DNA of 64,000 bases from Thermoproteota archaeon (lineage in GTDB: Archaea; Korarchaeota; Korarchaeia; Korarchaeales; Korarchaeaceae). The stretch is from contig JARZZM010000013.1 of NCBI GenBank assembly GCA_030130125.1, positions 62,001-126,000 of the forward strand. The letters are read 5' to 3'. Shown in pieces: positions 34,433 through 42,152 of the stretch. The first letter of the stretch is position 1; every line of letters starts with the position of its first letter. Below the pieces are notes generated by a model. That model did no database searches and was not told the DNA's origin. It was given only the letters and a program-made list of their open reading frames with translations. The translations under genes and the position numbers were made by a program.

Positions 34433-34686
34433 TCAAAGGCAGCTTCCACAGCGAAGGACCTTAACTCCTCTGTTAAGAGGGTAAGTATCGCCTTAACCTT
34501 CAGGACGTTAGGAACATCCTCCTCGCTCCAATAGAGTGGTACATTATTCCTACCCATCAGATTCAGCAACTCATCTACTCTTTCAATCAAATATTCTACT
34601 TCTAGGGGGCTGGGATCTGGGAGCGATCCCCTAGCGAACCTCCTTATCTCCGCATTCTTCTCTAACACTAGGGTTAGCGACACCAT
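34429..34686 (-). CDS. Hypothetical small acidic protein
   Basis: An 85-residue protein, unrecognised. It is helical (EVEYLIERVDELLNLMG, LKVKAILTLLTEELRSFAVEAAF) and acidic. I used ATG 34686, preceded by GAGGAAGGA; the open frame continues upstream to 34953, but that part is Ser-rich and antisense to the Rpb8-like gene, so it is a shadow. Divergent from that gene, with only 70 bp between starts. Confidence 0.6.
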   Translation of the reverse strand: MVSLTLVLEKNAEIRRFARGSLPDPSPLEVEYLIERVDELLNLMGRNNVPLYWSEEDVPNVLKVKAILTLLTEELRSFAVEAAFD

Positions 34687-34756
34687 TCCTTCCTCTAGGA
34701 TGAGGGAAGATGTTTTTATTACGGAGGAGGCGTGGCAACGAAGAGGTGAAAGTTTG

Positions 34757-35101
34757 ATGGGAATAGAAGCCACTCTAGAGACCCTAGAAAGAGATCCCGT
34801 GTTCGACATAGAGGTGGCTAAGTTCAAATCCAAGGATGGATCCATCACCCTATTACTGGAGCTACCTAAAGATCTAAAAGATCTAATCAACCTGAAAAAG
34901 GGATCTAAGGTCCTGATAGATCTAGGCGAGGAGGCCGACGGTGATTTGATCATGAAGGGAATTGTCTATAAGCTAGATGAAGGAGAAAAGAGGATCGAGG
35001 TGTCCTTTCACGGTCTCTGGCTGAGGATGTCTTATAAGAAGAACCCGTTCGACTTGGAAGAGGGAAAGGAGGTATACCTAGTGGTGAAACTCCTCAAGTA
35101 G
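34757..35101 (+). CDS. rpoG: RNA polymerase subunit Rpb8/RpoG homologue
   Basis: A 114-residue protein I assign to the Rpb8 family (archaeal Rpo8/RpoG). From ATG 34757, 7 nt after GAGGTGA, the middle and end match the shape of eukaryotic RPB8: a G-x-VYK strand (MKGIVYKLDEG), then VSFHGLWLRM where RPB8 has VSYGGLLMRL, then an EVYLVVKLLK end where RPB8 has RVYLLMKKL. The first half (SITLLLELPKDLKDLINL) fits the OB-fold strand and helix. Rpb8 is known in Thermoprotei and Korarchaeota and absent from Euryarchaeota, so it is also a lineage marker. The assignment is by motif memory. Confidence 0.75.
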   Translation: MGIEATLETLERDPVFDIEVAKFKSKDGSITLLLELPKDLKDLINLKKGSKVLIDLGEEADGDLIMKGIVYKLDEGEKRIEVSFHGLWLRMSYKKNPFDLEEGKEVYLVVKLLK

Positions 35102-35186
35102 ATGAAGTATCTTAATATTTATGAAAATTTTATTTGATTTACACGCAAGAAATGATTAAAAATGTGAGAAATTCATGCTATAATGT

Positions 35187-35918
35187 ATGAGGAGATGTCC
35201 ATTATGCGGATCCCCCCTCCATGATGAGGGAGGATTGCTAGTCTGCGGGAATTGTGGATTCATAGCCGACGAAGACCTAGTCCCCAGTGTGTTTGACCGC
35301 AATGATTCTCCGATGATGAGTAGAAGCAGATCATTGGAGCACATAGGAAGGGAACTGGGTCTCTCAGATGAAGTCGTTAAGCTAGCTGAAGAGCTCGTAA
35401 GGGCATATAACTCCTTGCATGGCAGGATTCACGCACCTTCGATACTCTTAGCAGCCTTGATAGTGGCTAGCAGGCTGCAAGGATCACCTATCCCCATAAA
35501 AGAGGCGATAAAACGTCTCTCTATCGGAGTATCACCTTCGAGAGTAGCCTTCTATGTGGGAAAGATCGAGGAGCTGATGCCCAGGAAGAGGATCCCTTGG
35601 GAGGGTTACATAAACTACCTGATAGTCAAGATGTCCAGGGACGAGAAATTCATGAGGAAACTGGAAAGGGCTTCAGGTAAAGTGGATCCAAGACTTCTCT
35701 TGGAGAGGCTCAGAATGAGAGCACTGAAGGAAATGAAGGAACTGAGAAACAGAAAGAGATCCATCTTGGTAGGGAGGAACCCCGTGTACATCGCTGCCGC
35801 AGTTGTGTACATGGCCGGAAGGAAGATAGGGATGAGATACCTCTCACAAGGAACGATCGCTGATCTGCTAGGAGCCAACAGATCGACTATCTCCAAGGTC
35901 TTAGGCTTGGTGAAATGA
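35187..35918 (+). CDS. TFB-like transcription factor, divergent and short
   Basis: A 243-residue protein with the architecture of transcription factor B: N-terminal zinc ribbon CPLCG...CGNCG (residues 4-24), a linker, then two cyclin-like repeats. The second ends in a helix-turn-helix-like YLSQGTIADLLGANRSTISKVLGL. Canonical archaeal TFB has about 300 residues and a conserved B-reader after the ribbon; here the linker is short (about 25-45) and lacks that motif. It is thus likely a paralogue with altered start-site function or a regulator rather than the main TFB. The spacer upstream is AT-rich and the transcript may be leaderless. Overlaps the 47-residue gene downstream. Confidence 0.72.
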   Translation: MRRCPLCGSPLHDEGGLLVCGNCGFIADEDLVPSVFDRNDSPMMSRSRSLEHIGRELGLSDEVVKLAEELVRAYNSLHGRIHAPSILLAALIVASRLQGSPIPIKEAIKRLSIGVSPSRVAFYVGKIEELMPRKRIPWEGYINYLIVKMSRDEKFMRKLERASGKVDPRLLLERLRMRALKEMKELRNRKRSILVGRNPVYIAAAVVYMAGRKIGMRYLSQGTIADLLGANRSTISKVLGLVK

Positions 35919-36058
35919 TGGAGGAAAAACTGGAGCTTGAGTCCATAGAGCATCAGATAGAATACTTGTTCTTCAGGTTAGATGACATAATCTCTAGGAT
36001 ACGTGAAATTGAATCTAGATTGGAACTGCTGGAGAGGAAGGTCCTCTATGAGGGCTGA
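35915..36058 (+). CDS. 47-residue coiled-coil protein
   Basis: A small gene between the TFB-like and HerA-like genes. It starts ATGATG overlapping the TFB-like stop (ATGA) and ends in TGA inside the beginning of the next gene. The product is an almost pure amphipathic helix with heptad spacing of Leu, Ile and Phe (IEHQIEYLFFRLDDIISRI, then REIESRLELLERKV). Double overlap and coiled-coil composition make translation plausible. It might link its two neighbours. Confidence 0.6.
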   Translation: MMEEKLELESIEHQIEYLFFRLDDIISRIREIESRLELLERKVLYEG

Positions 36059-37757
36059 TACAGGAGATATGCCTGTCATAGTGACTTTCATCCTACTAGC
36101 GGGCATTTTAGTGTACAAGAGAGGACATCAGCTCCTACTCTCTCTGGATTTGTCATCCATCGCCACGTATTTAACCCCTCTAATGTTGGTCCTCTCTCTT
36201 ACAATCGTAGCTCTCAGGCTCAGGAGAGGTAAGAGAGGAATTCCATCCATCAACGCCGCTCTCGTGAGCACAGACAGAGGGACATTCCTAGCAGCACCTC
36301 TGAGGATCGAGGTTAAGGGAAGCGAGTCCCAGCTCGATTTTAATTCACTGAGCAGTATGCTTGAGGACTTGGGCGTGGGGATCACAGTGATCATCAACAG
36401 GTGGCCTGGGAGGACCTTCCTCTCGTGGAAGCAGGAGGGTAGCCTGTTCCTAAGCGGGTTGATATGGAGGAAGCTGGATAGCTTGGAGGAGACGCAGAGC
36501 ATGATAAAAGCGGCGATATCTGCCCTGAACAGTTCTATGGATGGAATAAAGGTAGAGATCGACCAGAGAATCAAATTGGATCCTGAACTATTCTCCGAAA
36601 TAATGAGTATGGGTTATGAGGGTGAGGAACTCTCTGTCAGGGTGGGGAGGGGGGAGAGGACCGATATCTCCGTAATTGAGCTAGGAGAGAGTGAGGGCAG
36701 GACGTTCGGCATATCCCTCAGGGACCTCACTAGACACATCCTCATAATCGGCCAAACCGGTTCTGGTAAGACCACCACCGCTAAGAGAATAATTTATGAG
36801 GCTTGGAACCTCGGCATACCCTCCCTAATTCTCGATATTCACTGGGAATACAAGGGGTTCGTGTTTCAGCTGGGAGGCAGGATCTTCTCGACCAAGGAGG
36901 GATTGCCCCTCGCCTGCATAAACCCGCTATCGGACTTACACGAGGTGGGAGCGACATTCTTGATATCAGAAACTCTTTCCTCCATACTGGATCTGACCCC
37001 TTCTCAGTTTTACCTTATGAATCGGGCTCTCAAGATGATGAGAGATCTATCCATGAGCGGCACAGCACCCAACCTCAGAGACCTTGTAGAGATAGTGCGG
37101 ACCTTGGAACCGACATCCCACGCCGAAGAAGAGAGCAGAGCATCACTCCTGAGGAAGATAGAGCCGATAGTCAGCTCACCCGGTGCAGAGATCTTTGACT
37201 GCGACAACCTCAACGAGAGGATATTGGGGGAGACCATATCACTCATAGAGATGGGAGATGTAGAGAGCGATATCTTGAAGCAGATAGCTGTCTTCTTCAT
37301 CCTAAAGAGGTTAAAGGACCTGTTCACTCGGGAAGAAAGGAAATCCGCCCACCCTAAATTGATCGTGGTGATTGAGGAGGCCGAGAAGCTCCTTCCCAGC
37401 TACAAGGATGCCACGGGCATGGACATCATAGACAGATTGTTCTCGGAGCTCAGGAAGTTCGGCGTGTCCTTGGTGCTAGTGTCCCAGAATATCTCCGAGA
37501 TACCTGAGGGGGTCGTGAGGAACGCTGGCACTAAGATATTTCACAGGATGGACTCACCATCCGACGTGAAGGGGATCAGATCCTTGATAAGCGACAGGGA
37601 AATTGTGGATAGGATAACTAGACTGTCTACTGGGGAGTGCATCGTCTCAACTCCAAAGTACATCAAGACGGTGGAGATTTCACCGCCAGAGGAGGAACCA
37701 CTCGATCCCAAGTCCATAGAAGGGGTTATATTGAGGGAGAGGTTCTACTTCCCGTGA
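36048..37757 (+). CDS. HerA-like (DUF87) ATPase with N-terminal membrane segments
   Basis: A 569-residue motor ATPase of the HerA/FtsK superfamily. Two hydrophobic segments near residues 8-22 and 42-56 suggest membrane attachment, which canonical HerA does not have. Walker A is GQTGSGKT (235-242), Walker B LIVVIEEAEKL, and LVLVSQNISEIPEGVVRNAGTKIFHRM is the conserved sensor region. No nurA, mre11 or rad50 gene is adjacent, so it is unlikely to be the end-resection HerA. ATG 36048 overlaps the previous small gene. The 3' end overlaps the convergent kinase gene by 13 bp. DNA or protein translocation at the membrane is inferred. Confidence 0.8.
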   Translation: MRADTGDMPVIVTFILLAGILVYKRGHQLLLSLDLSSIATYLTPLMLVLSLTIVALRLRRGKRGIPSINAALVSTDRGTFLAAPLRIEVKGSESQLDFNSLSSMLEDLGVGITVIINRWPGRTFLSWKQEGSLFLSGLIWRKLDSLEETQSMIKAAISALNSSMDGIKVEIDQRIKLDPELFSEIMSMGYEGEELSVRVGRGERTDISVIELGESEGRTFGISLRDLTRHILIIGQTGSGKTTTAKRIIYEAWNLGIPSLILDIHWEYKGFVFQLGGRIFSTKEGLPLACINPLSDLHEVGATFLISETLSSILDLTPSQFYLMNRALKMMRDLSMSGTAPNLRDLVEIVRTLEPTSHAEEESRASLLRKIEPIVSSPGAEIFDCDNLNERILGETISLIEMGDVESDILKQIAVFFILKRLKDLFTREERKSAHPKLIVVIEEAEKLLPSYKDATGMDIIDRLFSELRKFGVSLVLVSQNISEIPEGVVRNAGTKIFHRMDSPSDVKGIRSLISDREIVDRITRLSTGECIVSTPKYIKTVEISPPEEEPLDPKSIEGVILRERFYFP

Positions 37758-38362
37758 TTCTCGCGGGCGAGGCGTTCCAGCAGAGACATGAAATCGTTAG
37801 TCCAATTGAATTTCCTACTCGCATCTTTGCCCTCGAGCTTCATCAAGATATGCTCAACCTCGAGGTCGAGATCGCCGCTACAACCGTCAACCTGCACTAT
37901 CCTATCCCAGTCAGCAATCTCCAGTGCGTCCTGTAAGGGACCATCTATCGCCTCATACTCTACATTCTCCCTGATCTTAAGGGAACGATATCCTCTCGAC
38001 TTCAGCCTCTCCAAGAGGACGGAGGGCCTACACCTGACGACCACCACCAAAACCACATTCTCTTGTGGAATGGCGTAAGGAGAAATAGTCTCGACGATTA
38101 AGCATTTCTCTACCCTTAGAATCTTGGAAATTTCTTCTTGGATACCGTCATCATCTAGGATTAGCGTGTCTCTCTCCTCATCCCTTCCTAAGATGTATCC
38201 CCTCTCCTCGGCCATGTCACCCACATTTATATGGCGGCATCCCAGCACCTCAGCTAATCTCCGGCACAGGGTACTCTTGCCGGAAGCAGGGGCTCCCATA
38301 ACTACTATTAGGCCCAACGGTCTAGAGCGAGGGCCAGAAACATTTATATTTCCCATACACAT
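37745..38362 (-). CDS. Fap7/AK6-type adenylate kinase-like NTPase
   Basis: A 205-residue P-loop protein of the Fap7/hCINAP family, which combines adenylate kinase and ATPase activity and assists small-subunit rRNA maturation. Walker A is GAPASGKST (23-31), followed by the GCRHINVGDMAEERG substrate-binding block and the LIVETISP strand. The start is uncertain: ATG 38362, ATG 38356 or TTG 38317, since family members usually begin only a few residues before the P-loop. The upstream ATGs overlap the TATA box of tRNA-Glu on the other strand. Convergent with the HerA-like gene. Confidence 0.82.
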   Translation of the reverse strand: MCMGNINVSGPRSRPLGLIVVMGAPASGKSTLCRRLAEVLGCRHINVGDMAEERGYILGRDEERDTLILDDDGIQEEISKILRVEKCLIVETISPYAIPQENVVLVVVVRCRPSVLLERLKSRGYRSLKIRENVEYEAIDGPLQDALEIADWDRIVQVDGCSGDLDLEVEHILMKLEGKDASRKFNWTNDFMSLLERLARENHGK

Positions 38363-38375
38363 CCCTTGGCCATGG

Positions 38376-38453
38376 GCTCCGGTGGTGTAGCCCGGTCAAG
38401 CATAGGGGCCTCTCGAGCCCCAGACCCGGGTTCAAATCCCGGCCGGAGCACCA
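38376..38453 (+). tRNA. tRNA-Glu (anticodon CTC), CCA encoded
   Basis: Acceptor GCTCCGG pairs with CCGGAGC; anticodon arm GGGGC-CTCTCGA-GCCCC gives CTC; T arm CGGG-TTCAAAT-CCCG. Discriminator A and CCA (38451-38453) are encoded. A TATA box TTTATATT at 38343-38350 lies about 29 bp upstream. No intron is seen. Confidence 0.95.
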
Positions 38454-38476
38454 CTTCCCTTACCTATTTTGTCGTT

Positions 38477-38866
38477 TCAGTATGGGAGCTCTCCGAACAT
38501 GGAAGTTATCGGGTGGAACTCCGCGACACCTACTAGGATAGACCATATTACGTAAGCTGTGAGGGCTGCCACCATCAGACGGACAGGTTGCTTATTGTAG
38601 GCAGGTATCAGCAGGAAAAGCGCTTGGATCATCACCAACACCAAGTAGAAGTTCCCCATTATGACATCGTAAGGCTGCATCCACACTATCATTACCCACA
38701 CTCCTAATTCCGCTATAAAGAGCGCGACTGGAAAAGTGAACACCGCGAAGAGAACGCCGTATACTGCCTCCACTAACGTCTTCTTTATGGCGGGAGGTAG
38801 TCCTCTCCTCCTTCTCCTAGAAATAGCTGTTCTACCCCTTCTCCAACTCCTAGAGGATCTTAACAT
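38477..38866 (-). CDS. Hypothetical membrane protein with basic N-terminus
   Basis: A 129-residue protein of unknown function. The first 30 residues are extremely basic (SRSWRRGRTAISRRRRRG), followed by three or four hydrophobic segments (about 33-50, 52-65, 70-90, 97-113). The basic N-terminus should stay in the cytoplasm and could touch nucleic acid or ribosomes. It is 4 bp downstream of the UMP kinase gene, in the taw1-pyrH transcript. Confidence 0.7.
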   Translation of the reverse strand: MLRSSRSWRRGRTAISRRRRRGLPPAIKKTLVEAVYGVLFAVFTFPVALFIAELGVWVMIVWMQPYDVIMGNFYLVLVMIQALFLLIPAYNKQPVRLMVAALTAYVIWSILVGVAEFHPITSMFGELPY

Positions 38867-38870
38867 GAGA

Positions 38871-39560
38871 TCACCTCGGTTTGATTAGGCTCCCCGTCCT
38901 CTTACCACTCACCAAGTCAAGTAGAGCCTCAGGTTCATCCCCACTTAAAATTATCGTTGAGATAGACGATCTCTTCAGTATCTTGATTGACAATGCGTCG
39001 AGAAGCTCGTACCTACCCGGATGATATAGTTTGTCCCTCAGAATACGCTCCAAATCGTCGTAGGATAACTCCTCTATCTTCTTGGCGTCTTGATAACGGG
39101 TGGGGTCCTTATCATAAACTCCGTCCACCCCGGTCATCTTCACTAAGAGGCCCAAGCCAAGCCTCTCGGCCATGAGCGCTGCAACAGCGTCCGTGGACTG
39201 CCCGGGCTGCATACCTCCAGATACAGGTATCTTGCCCAACTGGAATGCGAGAGCAGCTTCATCGTAATCCCCGATCACCTTGGGGAAGGCGCCCTTCCCC
39301 AGCGCCGCTATCATGACTAGGGCGTGTAGCCTTGTGGCGAGTATCCCGGCCTGATCCTGCAGGAACTTACTACCACCCAAAGATCCGACGGCCTCTATGT
39401 ACCTCCTAGCGGTATCGCTTCCACCCGTGACTATAGCCAGTTTTCTGCCCTTGAAGAGGTCTCTAACAACCTTAGCCGTTCTCTCGATCAGGCTGAAGTC
39501 CCCATCGGCGATGCCCCTGAACACATGCCCTCCCAGAAGTAGGACGAATCCCTCAGTCAT
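38871..39560 (-). CDS. pyrH: UMP kinase, archaeal type
   Basis: Phosphorylates UMP to UDP in pyrimidine synthesis. The 229-residue amino-acid-kinase-fold protein has the VTGGSDTARRYIEAV block, VSGGMQPGQSTDAVAALMAERLG (substrate loop and helix) and MTGVDGVYDKDP, which are diagnostic of archaeal PyrH. The length fits. It lies between the Taw1 gene (9 bp upstream) and the small membrane protein gene. Confidence 0.95.
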   Translation of the reverse strand: MTEGFVLLLGGHVFRGIADGDFSLIERTAKVVRDLFKGRKLAIVTGGSDTARRYIEAVGSLGGSKFLQDQAGILATRLHALVMIAALGKGAFPKVIGDYDEAALAFQLGKIPVSGGMQPGQSTDAVAALMAERLGLGLLVKMTGVDGVYDKDPTRYQDAKKIEELSYDDLERILRDKLYHPGRYELLDALSIKILKRSSISTIILSGDEPEALLDLVSGKRTGSLIKPR

Positions 39561-39569
39561 GAGATCACC

Positions 39570-40574
39570 TTAGTAAAATCTTATCGCCCTCTCCAATCTC
39601 GATAAGAGCACTATCCTACTCTCAGGAGACTCATCTATGATGTTATAACCCGCCAGCTCCGCTATTTTGGATGCGAAAGCCCTGACCTCCTCATGGGTTG
39701 GCATGTTCTCCCTCCCTAGCCTCCTTCTAGAGTAGCCTACCCACATGTAGGCCTTGGGCTCCACATAAGTGGGCTGAGATTCCTTTATAAGCCGAGAGAA
39801 TTCCTCTATAACTTTATCATCCATATTAAACCCCTTTATTAAGGGTATCCTCATGACGGTTGGGGAGGAGAAGGACTGGAGCATCTCTAGGGTCTTCTGA
39901 AGCCTAGACCATGCATCAGGCCACAATGGGCGGGTTATTTCCATGTAGAGCCTCTCGTTTGGGGCGGGGACAGTGACATATAGCTGAGTAGGTTCTCTTT
40001 CCAACTTCTCCAGCCTCTCCGGGAGGGTACCATTCGTGACGATGAAGGTGGTCATCCCCCTCTTTGCGTACGCCTCTACGAGTCCGCCTATGTGCGGGTA
40101 AAGTGTGGGCTCCCCTGTCAGGGATATGGCTGCATGCTTTGGCTCCTCTGCCTCGTACACCCATTCTTTTCTAAACACCTTCACTCCCTTGTAGCCCTGT
40201 ACTATCATCCTCTGCAATCTGATACTCTCATCAGCTATTTCCTCCGGATCATCCCATTTCTCCCCCTCTTCAGGTACCTCCTTCCACCTGAACTCGGCCG
40301 GTACATCGCTCACATTCAACCTCCAGCAGTAGAGGCACTGTAGGTTGCAGAAGGACGCGGTGGGGGTCATCTGGAGGCATCTCCACGAGGGAATGCCGTA
40401 GAACCTGTGTTTGTAGCAGGTTCTTCCCTCCATTAGAGCCTTTCTAAACCAATAGCATGGCTTCATGGCAGAATGATTCAGAATAATTTTGTACCCCTGC
40501 TTCTCCATGAGTTTCCTTACGTGATCGGGTATCCTCACGAGACCGGTGGATAACATCTTTATCCATGCTGACAC
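39570..40574 (-). CDS. taw1: tRNA 4-demethylwyosine synthase Taw1 (TYW1)
   Basis: Radical SAM enzyme that forms the tricyclic base of wyosine at position 37 of tRNA-Phe. The 334-residue protein has the cluster motif CNLQCLYCW (CxxxCxxC), LTGEPTLYP, and the family-typical N-terminal Cys residues (KPCYWFRK, RTCYKHRFYGI) that hold a second cluster. MTPTASFCNLQC and the AYMWVGYSRRRL segment confirm Taw1. The start is GTG 40574 or ATG 40556. It is divergent from the translin gene with 17 bp between starts. Confidence 0.95.
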   Translation of the reverse strand: MSAWIKMLSTGLVRIPDHVRKLMEKQGYKIILNHSAMKPCYWFRKALMEGRTCYKHRFYGIPSWRCLQMTPTASFCNLQCLYCWRLNVSDVPAEFRWKEVPEEGEKWDDPEEIADESIRLQRMIVQGYKGVKVFRKEWVYEAEEPKHAAISLTGEPTLYPHIGGLVEAYAKRGMTTFIVTNGTLPERLEKLEREPTQLYVTVPAPNERLYMEITRPLWPDAWSRLQKTLEMLQSFSSPTVMRIPLIKGFNMDDKVIEEFSRLIKESQPTYVEPKAYMWVGYSRRRLGRENMPTHEEVRAFASKIAELAGYNIIDESPESRIVLLSRLERAIRFY

Positions 40575-40591
40575 CGAGTTCCCGATAAATA

Positions 40592-41206
40592 ATGATTCGC
40601 CCGAGCAAGGTGACTGAACAGCTGAGGAAGTCTCAACTCGAACTGGAGAAACTGAATATCCTCAGAGAGAAGGCCATATCCCTCTCTAGAGGCTGGCTCA
40701 CTAGGTGCAGGGAGCTTATATTGAGGGCTAGGGGCATGGAGGATCTGGACAGGGTCGAGAGGGAACTGGCGGGCATCCTAAAAGAGATAAGAGAATTCCT
40801 CTTGGAGTGCAAGGAGGAGTTGGGATACTTGGATCCCACTCTGAGGAACATCGTCTCCGATTCCATGCAAGAGGCGGTCGAGGGGATAGTTCTGTCGAGA
40901 TTGCTTTCCGGAAAAGAAGTTCCGTCCCATGAAGATCTGGGAGTTGGCCCTAGAGAGTACGTGCTGGGCATCGGTGATTCGGTGGGGGAGCTCAGGAGGG
41001 TAGCTCTACATTTACTATTGGAGGGAAGGATTGGCGAGGCTGAACGCCTCGCCGAGATTATGGAGGAGATATATGAAGGACTGAACCTCATAGTGCTTCC
41101 TGACTCATTAGTCCCGGTCAGGAGGAAGGCGGATGTCGCCAGATCCTTGGTCGAGAAGACCCTCTCGGAGATTCTCATGCTCAAGTCATCGGGTGGTGGG
41201 GGATGA
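40592..41206 (+). CDS. Translin family protein
   Basis: A 204-residue all-helical protein of the translin/TRAX family, which binds single-stranded RNA or DNA; eukaryotic translin-TRAX (C3PO) degrades small RNAs. Conserved blocks are the N-terminal helix with REKAISLSRGW, GPREYVLGIGDSVGELRRVALHLL and the C-terminal IVLPDSLVPVRRKADVARSLVEKT. Archaeal translin forms octameric shells. Its start is close to the divergent taw1 gene, and its end overlaps the riboflavin kinase gene by 4 bp. Confidence 0.9.
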   Translation: MIRPSKVTEQLRKSQLELEKLNILREKAISLSRGWLTRCRELILRARGMEDLDRVERELAGILKEIREFLLECKEELGYLDPTLRNIVSDSMQEAVEGIVLSRLLSGKEVPSHEDLGVGPREYVLGIGDSVGELRRVALHLLLEGRIGEAERLAEIMEEIYEGLNLIVLPDSLVPVRRKADVARSLVEKTLSEILMLKSSGGGG

Positions 41207-41880
41207 GCAGGGACTTCAAGGAGCTGGATCCCTACACATCACACCTGCTGCTGGCCGTCATCCTCTTGGGGGGATCGAAAAAACCAGTGAGAGCCTCCGA
41301 TTTATGCGAATATCTCAACACCTCCAGAGCTACGATATCTAGATGGATTTCTAGGGCGGAGGACTTGGGCTTTCTCAGGTCGACCATGGCTAGAAGGGTC
41401 CAGTACGTGATGACCACTCAGAAGGCATTGGAACTCGTCAGAACCCTCTATGAGATGACTCAGGGTATAAGCTGGGACGAAGAGGTACTTATGGCCGAGG
41501 TATTCTCGGGGATGAAAGAAGGAGCCTACTACATGTCCAGACCGGGCTATGTGATGGGCTTCAAGGAGGTTGTGGGCTATATACCCTTCCCAGGCACGTT
41601 AAACCTCAGAGTGAGGGGAGAAGACATCTCCAAGATAAGGGAATGGAGGAGGAGGGTGAGGCCCAAGGTGGTGCCTGGATTCGTGGAAGCGGGCAGGACA
41701 TTTGGGGATGTGGAGGTTCTACCCGTGGTTCTAAACGGATCTGTGGAGGCTCACGCAATCTTCCCTCTCAGGAGACATTACGGCGATGATGTACTAGAGA
41801 TAATACACCCCGAAAGCCTGAGGATTAAATTGAACGCTAAAGACGGAGATATAGTAGCCATCACTCTGAAGAAGTGGTAG
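41203..41880 (+). CDS. ribK: CTP-dependent riboflavin kinase with N-terminal HTH
   Basis: Converts riboflavin to FMN using CTP, the archaeal route. The C-terminal part (about 95-225) has the RibK signature GMKEGAYYMSRPGY and VGYIPFPGTLNLRV. The N-terminal 90 residues are a winged helix (DLCEYLNTSRATISRWISRAEDLGFL), so the protein may also regulate transcription in response to flavin, as proposed for RbkR-type fusions. 225 residues. It overlaps translin by 4 bp, and its TAG stop abuts the 3' end of the tRNA-Val on the other strand. Confidence 0.95.
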   Translation: MSRDFKELDPYTSHLLLAVILLGGSKKPVRASDLCEYLNTSRATISRWISRAEDLGFLRSTMARRVQYVMTTQKALELVRTLYEMTQGISWDEEVLMAEVFSGMKEGAYYMSRPGYVMGFKEVVGYIPFPGTLNLRVRGEDISKIREWRRRVRPKVVPGFVEAGRTFGDVEVLPVVLNGSVEAHAIFPLRRHYGDDVLEIIHPESLRIKLNAKDGDIVAITLKKW

Positions 41881-41953
41881 TGGGCCGGGGGGGACTCGAA
41901 CCCCCGACCTCCGCCGTGTGAGGGCGGCGTCATAGCCGCTAGACCACCGGCCC
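41881..41953 (-). tRNA. tRNA-Val (anticodon CAC)
   Basis: Minus-strand acceptor GGGCCGG/CCGGCCC, anticodon arm CCGCC-CTCACAC-GGCGG with anticodon CAC, T arm GGGGG-TTCGAGT-CCCCC, discriminator A. CCA is not encoded: the next bases are CTA, the reverse complement of the riboflavin kinase stop codon. A TATA box (minus-strand GATTAAAAT, 41976-41984) lies about 27 bp upstream. It is nearly identical to the tRNA-Val(GAC) at 34053 outside the anticodon loop. Confidence 0.95.
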
Positions 41954-42152
41954 CCTGAGTCAGACCGATCGCTCGATTTTAATCTTTATGTGGCCCTCTA
42001 GGTGGGTATACCATCGATTTTTTCAGGTAATTAAAATGATGATTGAGGCGATATAAGAAACTTAAAGAGAGTAATCTACGTTTTTTTATATAGTTAGATG
42101 GGAATATCAAAGAAGTAAGGTAGCTATTTTAATTAAAAAGAGCGGATAGTTG

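Noticed and set aside
34687-34953. N-terminal extension of the small acidic protein gene
   Set aside because: Ser/Arg-rich, antisense to the Rpb8-like gene, and a good start with GAGGAAGGA exists at 34686.
42000-42110. Possible second C/D box sRNA because of AATGATGATT
   Set aside because: No D or D' CTGA box at a suitable distance.
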